A DNA stretch of 25,955 nt from Gammaproteobacteria bacterium. GTDB lineage: Bacteria > Pseudomonadota > Gammaproteobacteria > Acidiferrobacterales > SZUA-150. Below are positions 16,236-23,811 of this stretch, one piece after another; positions within the stretch are counted from its first letter, which is position 1; the number at the start of each line of letters is the position of its first letter. The position numbers and the translations under genes are program-made. The stretch lies in contig JAOUNW010000009.1 in assembly GCA_029880755.1 (NCBI GenBank), forward strand, positions 1 through 25,955. The letters run 5' to 3'. The notes beneath the pieces were generated by a model that saw only the letters and a list, made by a program, of their open reading frames with translations, ran no database searches and had not been told where the DNA came from.

Positions 16236-16847
16236 TTACTTATCGAATAATAGCTCCAGGTAATTTCGGTAATGTCGTAACTGCCTTGCAACAAGCTTTG
16301 GATCATTGAGTGACTTGGACATGATAAATGCGCCTTCAAAAATTGTAGTAAGCATGTCAGCCAGGCTATTTACGTCAATTTCCAGTTTTGGCGGATGGGA
16401 CTTCATAATTTCAACAATTTTATCAGCAATATATTTGCGCCAATGAAGCAACTCTTCGGCAATAACATTTTTGATTTCATCGTTAAACAGCTCAGCCTGG
16501 TAGCAAAAGGAACCAAATAAGCAGCCTGGATAAGGCTCTTCCAGTTGATCAAACATCTCCTCGAACAGGCCGACGAATATCAATAACTGTTGTAAGGGGT
16601 CACGGGTGAGCTTTTCTGCGCGCTCTTTGCCTTGAACCAGATGGTCATAATCCTGATCTGAAAAGCGTTTTACCAGGGCCAGGGCCAGCTCCTGTTTGTT
16701 TTTAAAGTGATAAAAAAAGGCGCCTTTCGTAATGCCGGCTCTGTCGATGAGGCTATCAATAGACGTGGAGCCAAAACCACTTTGCAACACCAATTCCAGC
16801 GTAGTGTCGAGAATCTTGTCCCGCGTGGCCGACCCGTCTCTTGGCAT
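16236..16847 (-). CDS. TetR-family transcriptional repressor
   Basis: 203 aa. The N-terminal DNA-binding domain (about residues 8-55) is typical: TRDKILDTTLELVLQSGFGS, then IDRAGITKGAFFYHFKNKQE as the helix-turn-helix. The rest is an all-helical ligand-binding/dimer domain; PYPGCLFGSFCYQ is of the kind found in the YcdC/AcuR-like group. It is divergent from the methyltransferase gene with a 219-base gap that holds two near-identical palindromes. It most likely represses that operon, and maybe itself, until an unknown small ligand binds. No strong ribosome binding site is seen before its ATG. Confidence 0.93.
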   Translation of the reverse strand: MPRDGSATRDKILDTTLELVLQSGFGSTSIDSLIDRAGITKGAFFYHFKNKQELALALVKRFSDQDYDHLVQGKERAEKLTRDPLQQLLIFVGLFEEMFDQLEEPYPGCLFGSFCYQAELFNDEIKNVIAEELLHWRKYIADKIVEIMKSHPPKLEIDVNSLADMLTTIFEGAFIMSKSLNDPKLVARQLRHYRNYLELLFDK

Positions 16848-16972
16848 GAATTAACTCAAAATAAAATATAATTAAACCGAATAGTATGTAATATTGCGCT
16901 ATATTTCAACCCAAAACGCATAATACCTCTCCCAAGTTATTGTATTTAAACCGCTAACTTAATATTTAAACT

Positions 16973-16990
16973 ATACCAACCAGTCGGTAT
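16973..16990. promoter_or_regulatory. TetR-type operator O1
   Basis: ATACCAACCAGTCGGTAT is an imperfect 18-bp palindrome of the kind bound by TetR dimers. Its last base overlaps the -35 hexamer of the methyltransferase promoter, so binding would block RNA polymerase. It is also placed to act on a leftward tetR promoter. Confidence 0.75.
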
Positions 16991-17018
16991 TGACAGGCGC
17001 ACTGAATTACGCTAGTCT
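16990..17018 (+). promoter_or_regulatory. Sigma70-like promoter of the methyltransferase operon
   Basis: A perfect -35 TTGACA (16990-16995) is followed after 17 bases by TAGTCT (17013-17018) as -10. Transcription would start near 17025, about 42 bases before the ATG and inside operator O2. Confidence 0.7.
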
Positions 17019-17022
17019 AACA

Positions 17023-17040
17023 ACACCAACTGGTTGGTAT
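17023..17040. promoter_or_regulatory. TetR-type operator O2
   Basis: ACACCAACTGGTTGGTAT has perfect arms ACCAAC/GTTGGT. Read on the other strand it matches O1 at 16 of 18 positions. The two centres are 50 bp apart, close to five helical turns, so two dimers would sit on the same face. It covers the predicted transcription start. Confidence 0.75.
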
Positions 17041-17066
17041 AGTTTAAAACTCACAGGAGATCGATT

Positions 17067-18158
17067 ATGTGCCTTAATCATCAACTCGCCAGATTTAATG
17101 AGCAAAAAGCCAATGCTTTTGCCCAAAGCATGCTGGATACACTGAATCGGGGCGCCCTTTGCCTGATGTTATCCGTCGGCCACCGTACTGGTCTGCTAGA
17201 CGTGTTAGCGAAGATGTCTCCGGCTTCGAGCAAGGAGGTAGCCAAAAAGGCCGGTTTGAATGAACGGTATGTGCGCGAATGGTTGTGCGCTATGACCACA
17301 GCGCAGGTGTTGAATTACAACCCTGCGACAGAACACTACTCTCTGCCGGTAGAACACGCTGCTTTTCTGGGTCGGGAGGCTGGCGCTGACAATATGGCTG
17401 TTTTTGCCCAATACATTCCCCTCATGAGCCAGGTCGAGGACGACATTGTTCAATGTTTCCGAAAGGGCGGCGGTGTGCCTTATGAAAAATATCCACGATT
17501 TCAAGAGGTAATGGCTGAAGACAGCGGAGCTACTGTTTTGTCTTCTTTGGTTGATGACATCTTGCCCCTGGATCCTGGCTTAACCCAAAAACTGGAAAAA
17601 GGAATCCAGGTACTGGATGTCGGTTGTGGCCGGGGCCGTGCGCTTAACCTGATGGCTCGGACCTACCCAAATAGCCATTTTACCGGTTATGACCTGTCAA
17701 AAGATGCTATTGCCTATGCCAGAAAAGAGGCAAAAAAACTTGGCTGCGAAAACGTGGTGTTTGAAGCCAAAGATGTTACAGCTTTTGATCGGGACGTTGC
17801 AGGCAACCAATTCGATTTAATCACCACGTTTGACGCGATCCATGATCAAGCGCAGCCCCTGTCTGTATTGCGCGGAATTTTCAAGGCGCTAAAGGACGAC
17901 GGCACTTATTTGATGCAAGATATTCACAGTTACAGTGATGTCAGCAAAAACCTCGATCACCCCGTAGGTACCCTGCTTTACACGCTTTCCACAATGCATT
18001 GCATGACAGTATCTCTGGCCCAGGGCGGCGAAGGCCTTGGAACCATGTGGGGCCAGGAGAAAGCAAAAGACTATTTGAAAAAGGTGGGCTTCACATCCGT
18101 AGAAGTTAATCAATTGACTCACGATTTCCAGAATGACTACTACGTTATTCGGAAGTAG
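17067..18158 (+). CDS. SAM-dependent methyltransferase with N-terminal winged helix (Rv2258c-like)
   Basis: 363 aa. Residues about 15-110 form a winged-helix dimerisation domain (LLDVLAKMSPASSKEVAKKA, then LNERYVREWLCAMTTAQVL). Residues about 165-335 are a class I methyltransferase: motif I VLDVGCGRGRALN from residue 182, the acidic FTGYDLS strand, KDVTAF, and FDLITTFDAIHDQAQP. The carboxyl end FQNDYYVIRK closes the fold. By family it would methylate a small molecule; substrate is unknown, and a regulator-linked detoxification or natural-product role is inferred. CAGGAG lies before the ATG. It is led by a TetR-controlled promoter and followed after 43 bases by a small exported protein. Confidence 0.9.
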   Translation: MCLNHQLARFNEQKANAFAQSMLDTLNRGALCLMLSVGHRTGLLDVLAKMSPASSKEVAKKAGLNERYVREWLCAMTTAQVLNYNPATEHYSLPVEHAAFLGREAGADNMAVFAQYIPLMSQVEDDIVQCFRKGGGVPYEKYPRFQEVMAEDSGATVLSSLVDDILPLDPGLTQKLEKGIQVLDVGCGRGRALNLMARTYPNSHFTGYDLSKDAIAYARKEAKKLGCENVVFEAKDVTAFDRDVAGNQFDLITTFDAIHDQAQPLSVLRGIFKALKDDGTYLMQDIHSYSDVSKNLDHPVGTLLYTLSTMHCMTVSLAQGGEGLGTMWGQEKAKDYLKKVGFTSVEVNQLTHDFQNDYYVIRK

Positions 18159-18201
18159 TACACCAGAAACTCTCATTACCTGAACCAAAAGGAGAAACGA
18201 C

Positions 18202-18561
18202 ATGAAAACACTTACCAGAACCATCGCAACCGCAGTCATTATGGCATTAGTCACACTTACTTCGACATTTGCCGACGAAATCGCATTAAGTTTTGAGCGG
18301 GACATGAATCGTCAGGCGACAGCAGAAAGCGAGACCAGTCTGCGTCGGGACATAGATTTGCCCACCCAGCAGGCGGTAAATCAAGTTATCTGGTCTGGCA
18401 ACGAGAGTGAAATTGTTGCCTCTTTTTATCGCGACATGGATCGAGAACCAACACCGAGACACGATGTTAGTTTAAACGCGGTAAAAGAAGACCCGTTGGT
18501 GCCTATCTTTCGGGCAGCGCTCGCAGGTGAGTATGTTACAAAGTTGGCACAGAAGGATTGA
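18202..18561 (+). CDS. Small exported protein with a duplicated SFxRDMxR motif, function unknown
   Basis: 119 aa. Residues 1-24 are a signal peptide (TSTFA-DE). The mature part has two related segments: LSFERDMNRQATAESETSL (about 28-46) and ASFYRDMDREPTPRHDVSL (about 73-91), each followed by an acidic stretch. This internal duplication is the main feature; I recognise no family. AAAAGGAG precedes the ATG, and the gene follows the methyltransferase by 43 bases, so it belongs to the TetR-controlled operon. A strong terminator lies 15 bases after the stop. It could be a periplasmic partner, but this is inference. Confidence 0.85.
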   Translation: MKTLTRTIATAVIMALVTLTSTFADEIALSFERDMNRQATAESETSLRRDIDLPTQQAVNQVIWSGNESEIVASFYRDMDREPTPRHDVSLNAVKEDPLVPIFRAALAGEYVTKLAQKD

Positions 18562-18576
18562 GCCACAGCTATAGAA

Positions 18577-18608
18577 TCAAAAAGGGCGGTGGATACCGCC
18601 CTTTTTGA
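18577..18608. terminator. Strong bidirectional Rho-independent terminator
   Basis: A perfect 14-bp stem (tcaaaaagggcggt with accgccctttttga) surrounds a GGAT tetraloop. A five-T run is present on both strands. It ends the methyltransferase operon and can also serve the convergent gene at 18680-19009. Confidence 0.95.
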
Positions 18609-18679
18609 CGTTACATCAAGCCAAGGAGCTCAAAACCAAGATGAACTCCTGGACCAATCACAAAAAAACTTGGATGGGT

Positions 18680-19009
18680 TTATATGTGGGAAACCAGGCG
18701 CGCGTCGGGGTAGATGGTTTGTAATGCCCCAGCAATTTCATGTCTGGTATTGGCCACTGGCTTGATGGAAACCCAAAGAAGATTAAGTTTTAGATTGAGA
18801 TCGGCAAATACGACCACATCAGAAAATCCGGCCAGCACCTTTTGGATGTTTTTGATAGTGTGTTGAATATGCCCCTGTGGCTTATCGTGCAGGCCCTTAA
18901 ACAAAATCATAAAATCACTGAGAGCCTTTCCATTTTTATCACGGACAGGCACCCGCTTGCGCAAGGGTTCGGCGGGTTCGACCTGTATACTGAGTTTGGG
19001 TGGCTTCAT
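18680..19009 (-). CDS. Conserved-looking small protein, function unknown
   Basis: 109 aa, soluble, no signal peptide. I cannot name a family. The N-terminal segment is basic (EPLRKRVPVRDKNGKALSDF). The centre has MILFKGLHDKPQG and a likely helix, and the C-terminal half alternates strands and helices: DVVVFADLNLKLNLLWVSIK, then a helix HEIAGALQTIYPDARLV. The ordered pattern and normal codon use argue for a real gene. It stands alone between a bidirectional terminator and a divergent hydrolase gene. Its ATG lacks a clear ribosome binding site. Confidence 0.7.
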   Translation of the reverse strand: MKPPKLSIQVEPAEPLRKRVPVRDKNGKALSDFMILFKGLHDKPQGHIQHTIKNIQKVLAGFSDVVVFADLNLKLNLLWVSIKPVANTRHEIAGALQTIYPDARLVSHI

Positions 19010-19197
19010 CAGTAAAGTCTTATGAATACAAATTGGCTACTTAACCAAATAATAGACTATCAGGTCCACGTAAGAAAACATCTCCAAACAAAATAACGCA
19101 ATTTATCTCAACGCCAGCCTTGGTCTTCCTGTAAACAACGGTAAATGCCCTGGGTTTTCGCTATAATCCCATCAGCCAATTACCTATACCGATATCT

Positions 19198-20019
19198 ATG
19201 ACTGGAACTCGCCAGATGGCTTCATTTCTTATATCGATTATTCTCGTATCGTTGCTGGTGAATGTATATTTCTATATTCAACAGCCTCTTATGGTGTACT
19301 ACCCCATTAGGACTCTGGATTCAACGCCAAAGAACTGGGGATATGAGTTTGAAGACATTACACTGACCACAGAGGATAAAATAAATATAAATGCGTGGTA
19401 CATCAAGAGCCCATCAGCAAAAAAGGTGGTGTTGTTTTGTCACGGTAACGCCGGCAACATGTCTCATCGCCGTAGTTCAGTAGAAATCTTTCGTGACCTG
19501 AATCTCAGCGTGTTGATTTTTGATTATCGCGGATATGGAAAAAGTGAGGGTAATCCCACAGAAGAGGGTACCTATCGCGATGCCAGAGCGGCCTGGAAAT
19601 ATCTGGTAACACAGCGCCACATCGATCCGCACAACATAATTATTTTTGGACGATCGCTTGGTGGTGCAGTAGCTGCCAGACTGGCCTCAGAGGTTGAGGC
19701 GGGCGGATTGATTATTGAGTCTACTTTCAGCTCGGCGAGAGATATGGCCAAACAGGTGCTACCCGTGATGCACAGACTAGTAAGGCTGCGTTTTCGCTAT
19801 GAGACGGTAAGGCATGTCAAAAACAGTAAAATCCCCATTCTGGTCATGCACAGTCGTGAAGACGAAATCATTCCTTATGCGCAAGGCAGAAAAATCTTCT
19901 CCGCTGCCAGTGGTTCAAAAACATTTGTTGAATTAAAGGGAGATCATAACAACGGGTTTTATGATTCTGGTCAGATATATATTGGCGGATTAAAAACTTT
20001 TTTAGCAGGCATTGATTAA
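19198..20019 (+). CDS. Membrane-anchored alpha/beta hydrolase (BEM46/ABHD-like)
   Basis: 273 aa. Residues about 8-28 are a membrane anchor, so the catalytic domain is probably on the outer face of the inner membrane. The oxyanion motif is HGNAGN (82-87), the nucleophile elbow is GRSLGG with Ser153, the acid is likely Asp222 (HSREDEIIP) and the base His250 (GDHNNGF). DYRGYGKSEG (around 109-118) is the usual strand-loop of this family. Substrate is unknown; esterase or thioesterase activity is the family expectation. Its stop codon overlaps the stop codon of the convergent amidohydrolase gene. Start is uncertain between the first and seventh codon. Confidence 0.88.
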   Translation: MTGTRQMASFLISIILVSLLVNVYFYIQQPLMVYYPIRTLDSTPKNWGYEFEDITLTTEDKININAWYIKSPSAKKVVLFCHGNAGNMSHRRSSVEIFRDLNLSVLIFDYRGYGKSEGNPTEEGTYRDARAAWKYLVTQRHIDPHNIIIFGRSLGGAVAARLASEVEAGGLIIESTFSSARDMAKQVLPVMHRLVRLRFRYETVRHVKNSKIPILVMHSREDEIIPYAQGRKIFSAASGSKTFVELKGDHNNGFYDSGQIYIGGLKTFLAGID

Positions 20020-20906
20020 TGTTGAGTGAAAAAGTCTCTGGCATTTTCAATCTGAAGCTTGCGTCTCACGTTATCAGGAATAAATCCCAGCCACTTGCGG
20101 TGAAAATTCAGGTATTCATCGATTTTCAGCCAGCCGGTGTCGGATTCTTCCAGAGCTAATTCTTTTTCTACCGGCCAATATGGATCTGAGCCGATCATAA
20201 ATCGATCGGGAAAGCGTAGAACAAGCTTCGCCCATCCCTGTAGCAAGCGGCCGTTGTTATCGACAATCGGTGATTGAACGTAACGCCAGTGGTCTCTTGC
20301 CGAAAATTCTATCCAGACATTGGGGCAGGCCATCATAAGCGAGCCAATCTGTTCATGATCCAGGAGGCCGCCCCCATGGGCCAGCAGAAATCTGGCCTTG
20401 GAATATCGCTGACATAGCGGTTCAAAATATAAATGACTTGATGTTTCGATATGAATGAGCAACGGTACATTAAACTCAATAGCCAGCCTAATAAGACCAT
20501 TTAACACTAAATTGTGGTGAGCTGGACCAATGCCGGCAACCATATGAATTTCACCGACGCCCTGGTATGCACCACTCTCGAGGGCCTCTCTGGCTCGGGG
20601 TAGCACCTGGCGATCCTTAAACCAGGAGTAACGTTGACGATTGTTAAAATAAGGGCGAAATAGTGGAATAATCCATGGGCCACCGGCTTTTTGTAAGGTC
20701 AATGCGAGTTCGGGGGGCGTGGACGAAACGACAGCCAGCTGTACGTTCTGTTGTTTCAGTATGGCAACAGCTTCTTTAGGTGAAATCTCCGCTACCTGAT
20801 CATAGTTATAGTGCAAATGAACATCAGCAATCGCCGGATAATGGGTATCCTGAGACCACGCCGCCCAAGTTGATAGCAGCAATACTGTGATAGCTGTCTT
20901 GGGCAT
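20016..20906 (-). CDS. Exported amidohydrolase-family metal-dependent hydrolase
   Basis: 296 aa from the ATG at 20906 (MPKTAITVLLLSTWAAWSQ is a good signal peptide); a GTG start at 20930 would add eight residues. Neither has a good ribosome binding site. The fold is the amidohydrolase-2 TIM barrel: DVHLHY as the first metal ligand pair, VGEIHM, LLIHIETSSH, FLLAHGGGLLDH and IGSDPYWP with the catalytic Asp. The family cleaves or decarboxylates small cyclic compounds using a divalent metal; substrate unknown, and the export signal is unusual for it. It overlaps the convergent alpha/beta hydrolase gene by four bases. Confidence 0.85.
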   Translation of the reverse strand: MPKTAITVLLLSTWAAWSQDTHYPAIADVHLHYNYDQVAEISPKEAVAILKQQNVQLAVVSSTPPELALTLQKAGGPWIIPLFRPYFNNRQRYSWFKDRQVLPRAREALESGAYQGVGEIHMVAGIGPAHHNLVLNGLIRLAIEFNVPLLIHIETSSHLYFEPLCQRYSKARFLLAHGGGLLDHEQIGSLMMACPNVWIEFSARDHWRYVQSPIVDNNGRLLQGWAKLVLRFPDRFMIGSDPYWPVEKELALEESDTGWLKIDEYLNFHRKWLGFIPDNVRRKLQIENARDFFTQH

Positions 20907-21082
20907 TATATGCTTTTGTAAGTAAATCACTAAAATTGACTATAATGCCGCCTGACAGGAATTTGAAGCACCTTGCAAAGAATTGTGTTCTACAGTAGCG
21001 ATAAATAGTGATGTATCAGTGCTGTTTAGAAAAAAAGCCCCACAATGAACACGCGCTGAATGTATCAACGTATGACAAATCG

Positions 21083-21112
21083 GCCGCCTCTTCTCTGAGC
21101 TGCTCAGGCGGC
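21083..21112 (-). terminator. Hairpin overlapping the end of the GYD gene
   Basis: GCCGCCT (21083-21089) pairs with AGGCGGC (21106-21112), and an inner CTGAG-CTG-CTCAG palindrome lies between. It overlaps the last codons of the gene on the minus strand. The following T content is low, so it may be a weak terminator or a 3'-end stabiliser. Confidence 0.4.
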
Positions 21113-21412
21113 TCGTGGCATACCACGCATCAATTCTTTAAACCTGCCCCATTCTGTGGCAGCCCAGACTTCCGCTTTGGCGTGACCATAAATCCGTACC
21201 AGAGTTGAAACTTTAGTAGCAGTTTCAATATCGGGCGCCTCAAAAATATCAAGATATTCGTAGGGCCCCAGTACTGCATAACTATGAAGCCACTTGATTT
21301 CCGGACATTCAGAGCGAATCTGCTTCATAACCCGGGCCTCGAGATCCGCCAACGAATTCGGCGAGTTGGCTGCTTCCGGGGACAGGCGCGTTAACATAAT
21401 AAATGTAGCCAT
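21104..21412 (-). CDS. GYD-domain protein
   Basis: 102 aa. The whole protein is one ferredoxin-like alpha/beta fold of the GYD family: MATFIMLTRLSPEAANSP, VMKQIRSECPEIKWLHSYAV, GPYEYLDIFEAPDIETATKV and VRIYGHAKAEVWAATEWGRF. The GPYEYLDIFEAPD section corresponds to the family GxYDxxxxxEAPD motif. Role of the family is unknown, usually small cytoplasmic dimers. The start has an excellent ribosome binding site (AAGGAGATAAAATATG). Monocistronic by spacing. Confidence 0.88.
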   Translation of the reverse strand: MATFIMLTRLSPEAANSPNSLADLEARVMKQIRSECPEIKWLHSYAVLGPYEYLDIFEAPDIETATKVSTLVRIYGHAKAEVWAATEWGRFKELMRGMPRAA

Positions 21413-21750
21413 ATTTTATCTCCTTGCATGTCAGTTGTGAGAGTTTGACAAAACTTCACTTTTCTCCAAGTCAGTTTATTGAGTGGAAGAACATAATTTC
21501 ATAGCCAGGACCATAACCATCGAATGAATCGCGTCACACCAAACATCTGGTTCATGCCAAGTGTTTGGCGACGCGGGCACTGTCTCTTTGCAGCATGTTA
21601 CGAAAGCGTCAAGCTATGCGGTGCCGCCGGAACTGCCAATGCGCGATCGCCCAGACTGAACCAAAGAGATCTTTTCCTTCGTAATACCGGTCCAGTGCAA
21701 GGTGCCCCGTGTTGGGTATCGCATCGAGCGCCATCTATTTGACATAAATT
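21413..21750. other. Stretch without a convincing gene
   Basis: The right part (21560-21740) is GC-richer. A 41-codon minus frame (21609-21734) has a protein-like reading that includes IPNTGHLALDRYYEG, reminiscent of the C-terminal catalytic-His region of an alpha/beta hydrolase, but has no ribosome binding site and no continuation. It may be a decayed remnant. The left 60 bases (to about 21470) should hold the GYD promoter. Confidence 0.35.
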
Positions 21751-21957
21751 TTAGGACTGTACAAAATAATCGAGGGCTGCCGTACGTGCCTCATCAAGCA
21801 GGGCATAGTCCTGGGATACCCACCTGGAAACATCATGCTGAAAGATTTCTACCTTCCATAAGCCTGTTTGTGGACTCTCGGAATACTCCGCAAGCCAATT
21901 ATCCGCAAATGATTCAACGTATTTCCCATCCCGCCGTTTTGTAAGCATTTCTTCCAC
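21751..21957 (-). CDS. Small hypothetical protein
   Basis: 68 aa, soluble, no signal peptide. The start is GTG, with GGAG eight bases upstream; an ATG three codons on is possible. The sequence (YVESFADNWLAEYSES, then LWKVEIFQHDVSRWVSQDYA and a closing helix) looks like a mixed alpha/beta small domain with no cysteines. I recognise no family. It precedes the DUF6763-like gene in space but is downstream of it in transcription, 75 bases away, so they may share a transcript. Confidence 0.55.
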   Translation of the reverse strand: MEEMLTKRRDGKYVESFADNWLAEYSESPQTGLWKVEIFQHDVSRWVSQDYALLDEARTAALDYFVQS

Positions 21958-22032
21958 AGAGACTTCTCCGATCCACTTTTAAAATGGTAGGCAGGTACAT
22001 TAGTAAAGCTTTCTTAATCTGCTTGCTACAGA

Positions 22033-22419
22033 CTATTCACCTTCCCATGGCTCTTCTTCCATAAAACCCTCAGAAAAGTCATCGGCAAAATCCTCGGGTT
22101 CCTGGGTGAGTTTTTCGCGATTGGGTGTACGAAAATCTTTTTGTTGTTCGGACCAGTCATTCGGTTGAGTATCAGTAATATCTGTGCCCAGATCATCCTG
22201 TTCGGCAATATCTAGAGCGCCGGTCCAGTCTTCAGGAGGCTCACTTAGCTCGATATCCATTTCCTGCCAATTATCCTGATGGATCTCTTCGATGTCGCCA
22301 TCAAAGTGTTGCACCTCAATAGTTCCTGTCTGCTCATCAATCGCCACTACCTGGAATAGTTGCCCCTTGTCCAGGTGTGAATACCAATAATCGACAATTG
22401 GCTCAATATTATTAGGCAT
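22033..22419 (-). CDS. DUF6763-like acidic protein
   Basis: 128 aa, very acidic. The first 70 residues are ordered (IEPIVDYWYSHLDKGQLFQV, then AIDEQTGTIEVQHFDGDIEE, and PPEDWTGALDIAEQDDLG), which I recognise as the DUF6763 pattern common in Gammaproteobacteria. The last 55 residues are a disordered Asp/Glu tail (ADDFSEGFMEEEPWEGE). Function unknown; the core resembles a small beta-barrel. GGGGGA shortly before the ATG supports the start. Confidence 0.8.
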   Translation of the reverse strand: MPNNIEPIVDYWYSHLDKGQLFQVVAIDEQTGTIEVQHFDGDIEEIHQDNWQEMDIELSEPPEDWTGALDIAEQDDLGTDITDTQPNDWSEQQKDFRTPNREKLTQEPEDFADDFSEGFMEEEPWEGE

Positions 22420-22663
22420 TACCGCATCCCCCGCGCCCCGGGCAAACTACGATCACAATAGCAAAAAAAAAGAAATGATCTTTTGATGCGAGTCAACTCT
22501 TTCGTAAAAAAGAGTTTGTGCGAAACAATACCAATAATGAGACGAGAGGTTTATTATTGCGGGGCTAGCTATCCCGTAGGTTTTTCCCGGCATGGGAAAT
22601 GCAAACGAAGGTCCAGCAAATGACCGTGCTTCTTTTAACACTTCTATTGGGAGTGATGGGTAC

Positions 22664-23732
22664 ATGATCGATAGATCAGTAAAAGAGCATGTCAACGAGC
22701 CCAGTATCATAAATGTTGATGGCTCATTGGGCGAAGGCGGTGGCCAGATTTTAAGGACATCACTTTCTCTGTCCATGTGTCTAGGAAAACCATTCCGCAT
22801 TTTTAATATACGTTCAACAAGAAAGAACCCCGGTCTTCAAAATCAGCATCTGGCAGCAGTGAATGCAGCCGCGAAAATTTCCGGAGCAAGTATTCAGGGA
22901 GCAACAAAAGGATCGACGGAGATAACATTCGCCCCTCATTCAGTTATCCCTGAGGAATACCATATTTCAATTGGTACTGCGGGTAGTACGACTTTATTAT
23001 TACAGACATTACTTCCGCCATTGTTAGTGGCTAAAGGTCCTTCGACCCTGATATTGGAAGGAGGTACACATAATCCTCATGCCCCGCCATTCGAGTTTCT
23101 CGAACAGGCATTTTTCCCCATAATCAACCGCATGGGTCCGGTAGTCACTCTTCGACTGGATCGTGCTGGCTATTATCCCAGGGGTGGCGGCGTAGTGCGG
23201 GCCCATATTCAGCCGACAAAAGTTTTGAGATCGATCCGGTTAATGACTCGCGGTGATATTTTGGAAAAACTGGCTGTTGCCATTGTGGCAAATTTACCGG
23301 AACAAATCGCGGTACGTGAACTGGGCGTGATAGGTCATGCGCTAGGACTGCGGGGCAGATCAACTTCGCTTATGTAAGGACAACATGGCCTATGGGCCAG
23401 GAAACGTGGTGTTGGTATTAATAAAAAGTCAGCACCTCACAGAGGTGTTCGCTAGTTTTGGAGAACGGCATGTGCCCGCCGAAGTTGTAGCGGATAACGT
23501 TGCAACCCAAGTTCAGCGCTATCTTAAAGCCGGTGTTCCGGTAGCAAGTTATCTTGCCGACCAGTTGCTTTTACCAATGGCGCTCTCAGGGGCTGGCGAA
23601 TTTTCTACTTTGAAACCAAGTTCGCATACCACAACTAATATAGAGGTGATTAAAATGTTTATGGCGACTGAAATCACGCTTGATAAAAAAGGATCGGATT
23701 GTTGGCATATAGGTGTGGGTAAGGCCTGGTGA
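22664..23732 (+). pseudogene. rtcA: RNA 3'-terminal phosphate cyclase, split by a one-base frameshift
   Basis: Two frames together make one RtcA. The first (to the stop at 23375-23377) has the N-terminal motif DGSLGEGGGQILRTSLSLSM, KNPGLQNQHLAAVNAA, GGTHNPHAPPFEFLEQ and YYPRGGG. The second, shifted by +1, carries GPGNVVLVLIKSQHLTEVF, ASYLADQLLLPMALSG and PSSHTTTNIEVI, whose His matches the adenylated catalytic histidine. Removing one G from the GGGG at 23352-23355 joins LGLR to ADQLRLCKDNMAYGPGNVV, giving 355 aa (family about 340). The start at 22664 has GGGAG upstream; an ATG at 22592 would add 24 unmatched residues. RtcA makes RNA 2',3'-cyclic phosphate ends using ATP. No rtcB or rtcR is nearby. 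It may be a real mutation, a sequencing error or a recoding site. Confidence 0.88.
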
Positions 23733-23811
23733 TTACCTTGCCTGAAAGTACTTTTAGAATGAAAGAAAATTGTTGATTCGGATTTCCTGCTAGTTATTGA
23801 GGGGGTACGGG

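Larger units (their letters stand above)
16965..17048. repeat. 20-bp perfect inverted repeat bracketing the methyltransferase promoter
   Basis: The left arm 16965-16984 (tttaaactataccaaccagt) is the exact reverse complement of 17029-17048. The arms are 44 bases apart. They are the outer parts of two operator palindromes plus matching TTTAAACT flanks, so the identity extends beyond the core operators. Confidence 0.95.

Noticed and set aside
21609..21734. 41-codon minus frame resembling an alpha/beta hydrolase C-terminus
   Set aside because: Too short, no ribosome binding site, no flanking continuation; kept only as a possible remnant.
22495..22516. Hairpin aactcttt/aaagagtt between the DUF6763-like and rtcA genes
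   Set aside because: Weak AT-rich stem without a T-run at a useful place; it sits between divergent promoters and could be chance.
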